The notes under the pieces: model-generated | Told to the model about the DNA's origin: nothing | Seen by the model: only the letters and a program-made list of their open reading frames with translations | The model's database searches: none | Translations under genes and position numbers: made by a program | Assembly: GCA_051879015.1 (NCBI GenBank) | Contig: JBJELF010000015.1 | Coordinates: forward strand, 1 to 7,297 | Origin: JBJELF01 sp051879015 | Lineage (GTDB): Bacteria; Bacillota; Clostridia; Lachnospirales; Lachnospiraceae | Reading direction: 5' to 3' | Length of the DNA stretch: 7,297 nt | Shown here: positions 6,683 through 7,297 of the stretch, piece by piece | Layout of the letters: each line of letters begins with the position of its first letter | Numbering within the stretch: position 1 is the first letter of the stretch

Positions 6683-6688
6683 CCTCCT
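6683..6688 (-). promoter_or_regulatory. Shine-Dalgarno deciding the HU start
   Basis: A perfect AGGAGG stands 6 bases before the ATG at 6676. It rules in favour of the 93-residue form over the 104-residue form starting at 6709. Confidence 0.85.
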
Positions 6689-6714
6689 AAACTTATACGC
6701 AAATATCAAGGTTA

Positions 6715-6743
6715 GTTATAAACTTTTCTATCTATTTTGTCAA
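6715..6743 (-). promoter_or_regulatory. Strong sigma-A type promoter for hup-rqcP
   Basis: A perfect -35 TTGACA (6743-6738) and a near-perfect -10 TATAAC (6720-6715) are separated by the ideal 17 bases. The transcription start is predicted near 6708, giving a leader of about 30 bases before the HU ATG. High, constitutive expression is expected, consistent with an abundant nucleoid protein. Confidence 0.85.
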
Positions 6744-6752
6744 GAAGAAAGC

Positions 6753-6784
6753 GCATAAGAATAAAAAAATCTGGAACCTTATGC
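6753..6784. repeat. Perfect 7-bp inverted repeat GCATAAG/CTTATGC across the spoVT stop
   Basis: The arms are 6753-6759 and 6778-6784 with 18 bases between them. In the RNA the first arm includes the spoVT stop codon and the T7 tract falls in the loop, so forming this stem excludes the adjacent terminator-like hairpin. Confidence 0.6.
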
Positions 6785-6789
6785 TTCCA
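6763..6789 (-). terminator. Possible weak intrinsic terminator overlapping the spoVT stop
   Basis: On the minus strand TGGAA (6789-6785) can pair with TTCCA (6776-6772) around an 8-base loop that contains the spoVT stop codon. T7 (6769-6763) follows after two bases. The stem is only 5 base pairs, so efficiency is doubtful. A competing 7-base-pair inverted repeat uses the loop of this hairpin. Confidence 0.35.
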
Positions 6790-7297
6790 TCTGTTTTCCC
6801 AAAAAAGCTGCTGCACATAAAATAGCTTTTTCCTCCACTTCCGAAAACTTTGTACTTTCCTCCTGGCTTACTACTGCTACTGCTCCAATCACATCTCCCT
6901 GACAAATAACGGGATAAATAATCTGCGCTGAATATTCCAGAGTGTCTTCCTGTGCCAGTGCAATATATTGTTTTGTTTCTGCATTGTAATGGATTACGAT
7001 ACGTTCTGTCATCAGATTCTCCAAGTCTGAGCTGATATGTCTTCCCAACAGTTCTCTCTTACCGCTGCCAGCCGCAGCAATAATCTGGTCTCTATCTGAG
7101 ATACATACGGTATACCCCAAATTTTGTCCCAACGCCTCCGCATACTGCTTCGCAAAAGTGCCAACTTCAGCCATGGGAGAATATTTCTTAAAGATAATTT
7201 CACCTTCACGATCCGTAAAAATCTCCAACGGTGTGCCCTCGCGCAGGCGCAGCGTGCGTCGGATTTCCTTTGGAATTACCACTCTGCCCAAATCGTC
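6779..7297 (-). CDS. spoVT: Stage V sporulation protein T, AbrB-type transition regulator (5' end beyond window)
   Basis: SpoVT is a tetrameric DNA-binding regulator that modulates sigma-G dependent genes in the forespore. The frame enters at the right edge reading DDLGRVVIPKEIRRTLRLREG, which is the AbrB swapped-hairpin domain. Only about the first ten residues are missing. The TTG within this stretch is the leucine codon of DDLGRVV and not a start. After the AbrB domain (to about visible residue 42) comes a linker and a GAF-like domain to the end, with the IYPVICQGDVIGAVAVVS core. The 172 visible residues fit the roughly 180-residue SpoVT and not the roughly 95-residue AbrB, which lacks the GAF domain. 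The stop lies in a possible terminator loop, and the HU promoter starts about 35 bases downstream, so SpoVT and HU are probably separate transcription units. Confidence 0.95.
   Translation of the reverse strand, partial: DDLGRVVIPKEIRRTLRLREGTPLEIFTDREGEIIFKKYSPMAEVGTFAKQYAEALGQNLGYTVCISDRDQIIAAAGSGKRELLGRHISSDLENLMTERIVIHYNAETKQYIALAQEDTLEYSAQIIYPVICQGDVIGAVAVVSQEESTKFSEVEEKAILCAAAFLGKQMEA

Noticed and set aside
6677..6709. Eleven-residue N-terminal extension of HU from ATG at 6709
   Set aside because: It coincides with the predicted transcription start, lacks a ribosome site, and adds residues not found in HU; the ATG at 6676 has a perfect AGGAGG.
7012..7209. 65-codon minus-strand frame inside spoVT
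   Set aside because: Alternative frame of a conserved coding region with no recognisable features.
7289..7291. TTG at 7291 as the spoVT start
   Set aside because: The frame continues to the window edge with DDL before GRVVIPKEIRR, which is the internal AbrB motif, so the gene is simply truncated by the window.
1..7297. CRISPR, transposase, toxin-antitoxin, phage or tRNA genes
   Set aside because: No repeat array, terminal inverted repeats or such protein motifs were seen; all sizeable frames on the minus strand are explained by known housekeeping or sporulation families.

Overview
The window is a compact, co-oriented block on the minus strand of an AT-rich, endospore-forming Firmicute. It most resembles an anaerobic Clostridia member, probably Lachnospiraceae. 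That placement rests on the gene content (spoVT, yabP, yabQ, spoIIE), on purine-rich Shine-Dalgarno sites and TTG starts, and on a gene order related to the Bacillus subtilis spoVT-to-ftsH chromosomal region but shorter. The family-level placement is inference from memory of gene order, not from a search.

Layout in transcription order (right to left): spoVT, cut by the window edge (7297-6779); a small HU nucleoid protein with its own strong sigma-A type promoter (6676-6395); the S4-domain ribosome quality-control protein rqcP/yabO (6362-6123); a 159-base gap; the sporulation pair yabP (5963-5676) and yabQ (5671-5090); a DivIC/FtsB-type division protein that overlaps the yabQ tail by up to 188 bases (start about 5268, end 4822); a gap of about 217 bases with a possible promoter; spoIIE (about 4604-2991) with an unusually short membrane domain; tilS (2914-1544); hpt/hprT (1560-1030), overlapping tilS; and ftsH (from 1006), which runs off the left edge before its protease domain.

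The genes mix housekeeping and sporulation roles. HU compacts DNA, RqcP acts on stalled 50S subunits, TilS makes an essential tRNA wobble modification, Hpt salvages purines, FtsH degrades membrane proteins and DivIC builds the septum. SpoIIE links septation to sigma-F activation, YabP and YabQ act in the mother cell during spore-coat or cortex formation, and SpoVT adjusts late forespore transcription. Relative to B. subtilis (spoVT-yabM-yabN-yabO-yabP-yabQ-divIC-yabR-spoIIE-yabS-yabT-tilS-hprT-ftsH), no yabM, yabN, yabR, yabS or yabT is present, and an HU gene sits where yabM-yabN would be.

I found no mobile element, CRISPR array, RNA gene or defence system, and no convincing undescribed system. 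The points most worth a second look are the short SpoIIE membrane domain, the long out-of-frame yabQ/divIC overlap with three A7 tracts, the two mutually exclusive hairpins at the spoVT 3' end, and the dyad inside a candidate spoIIE promoter.
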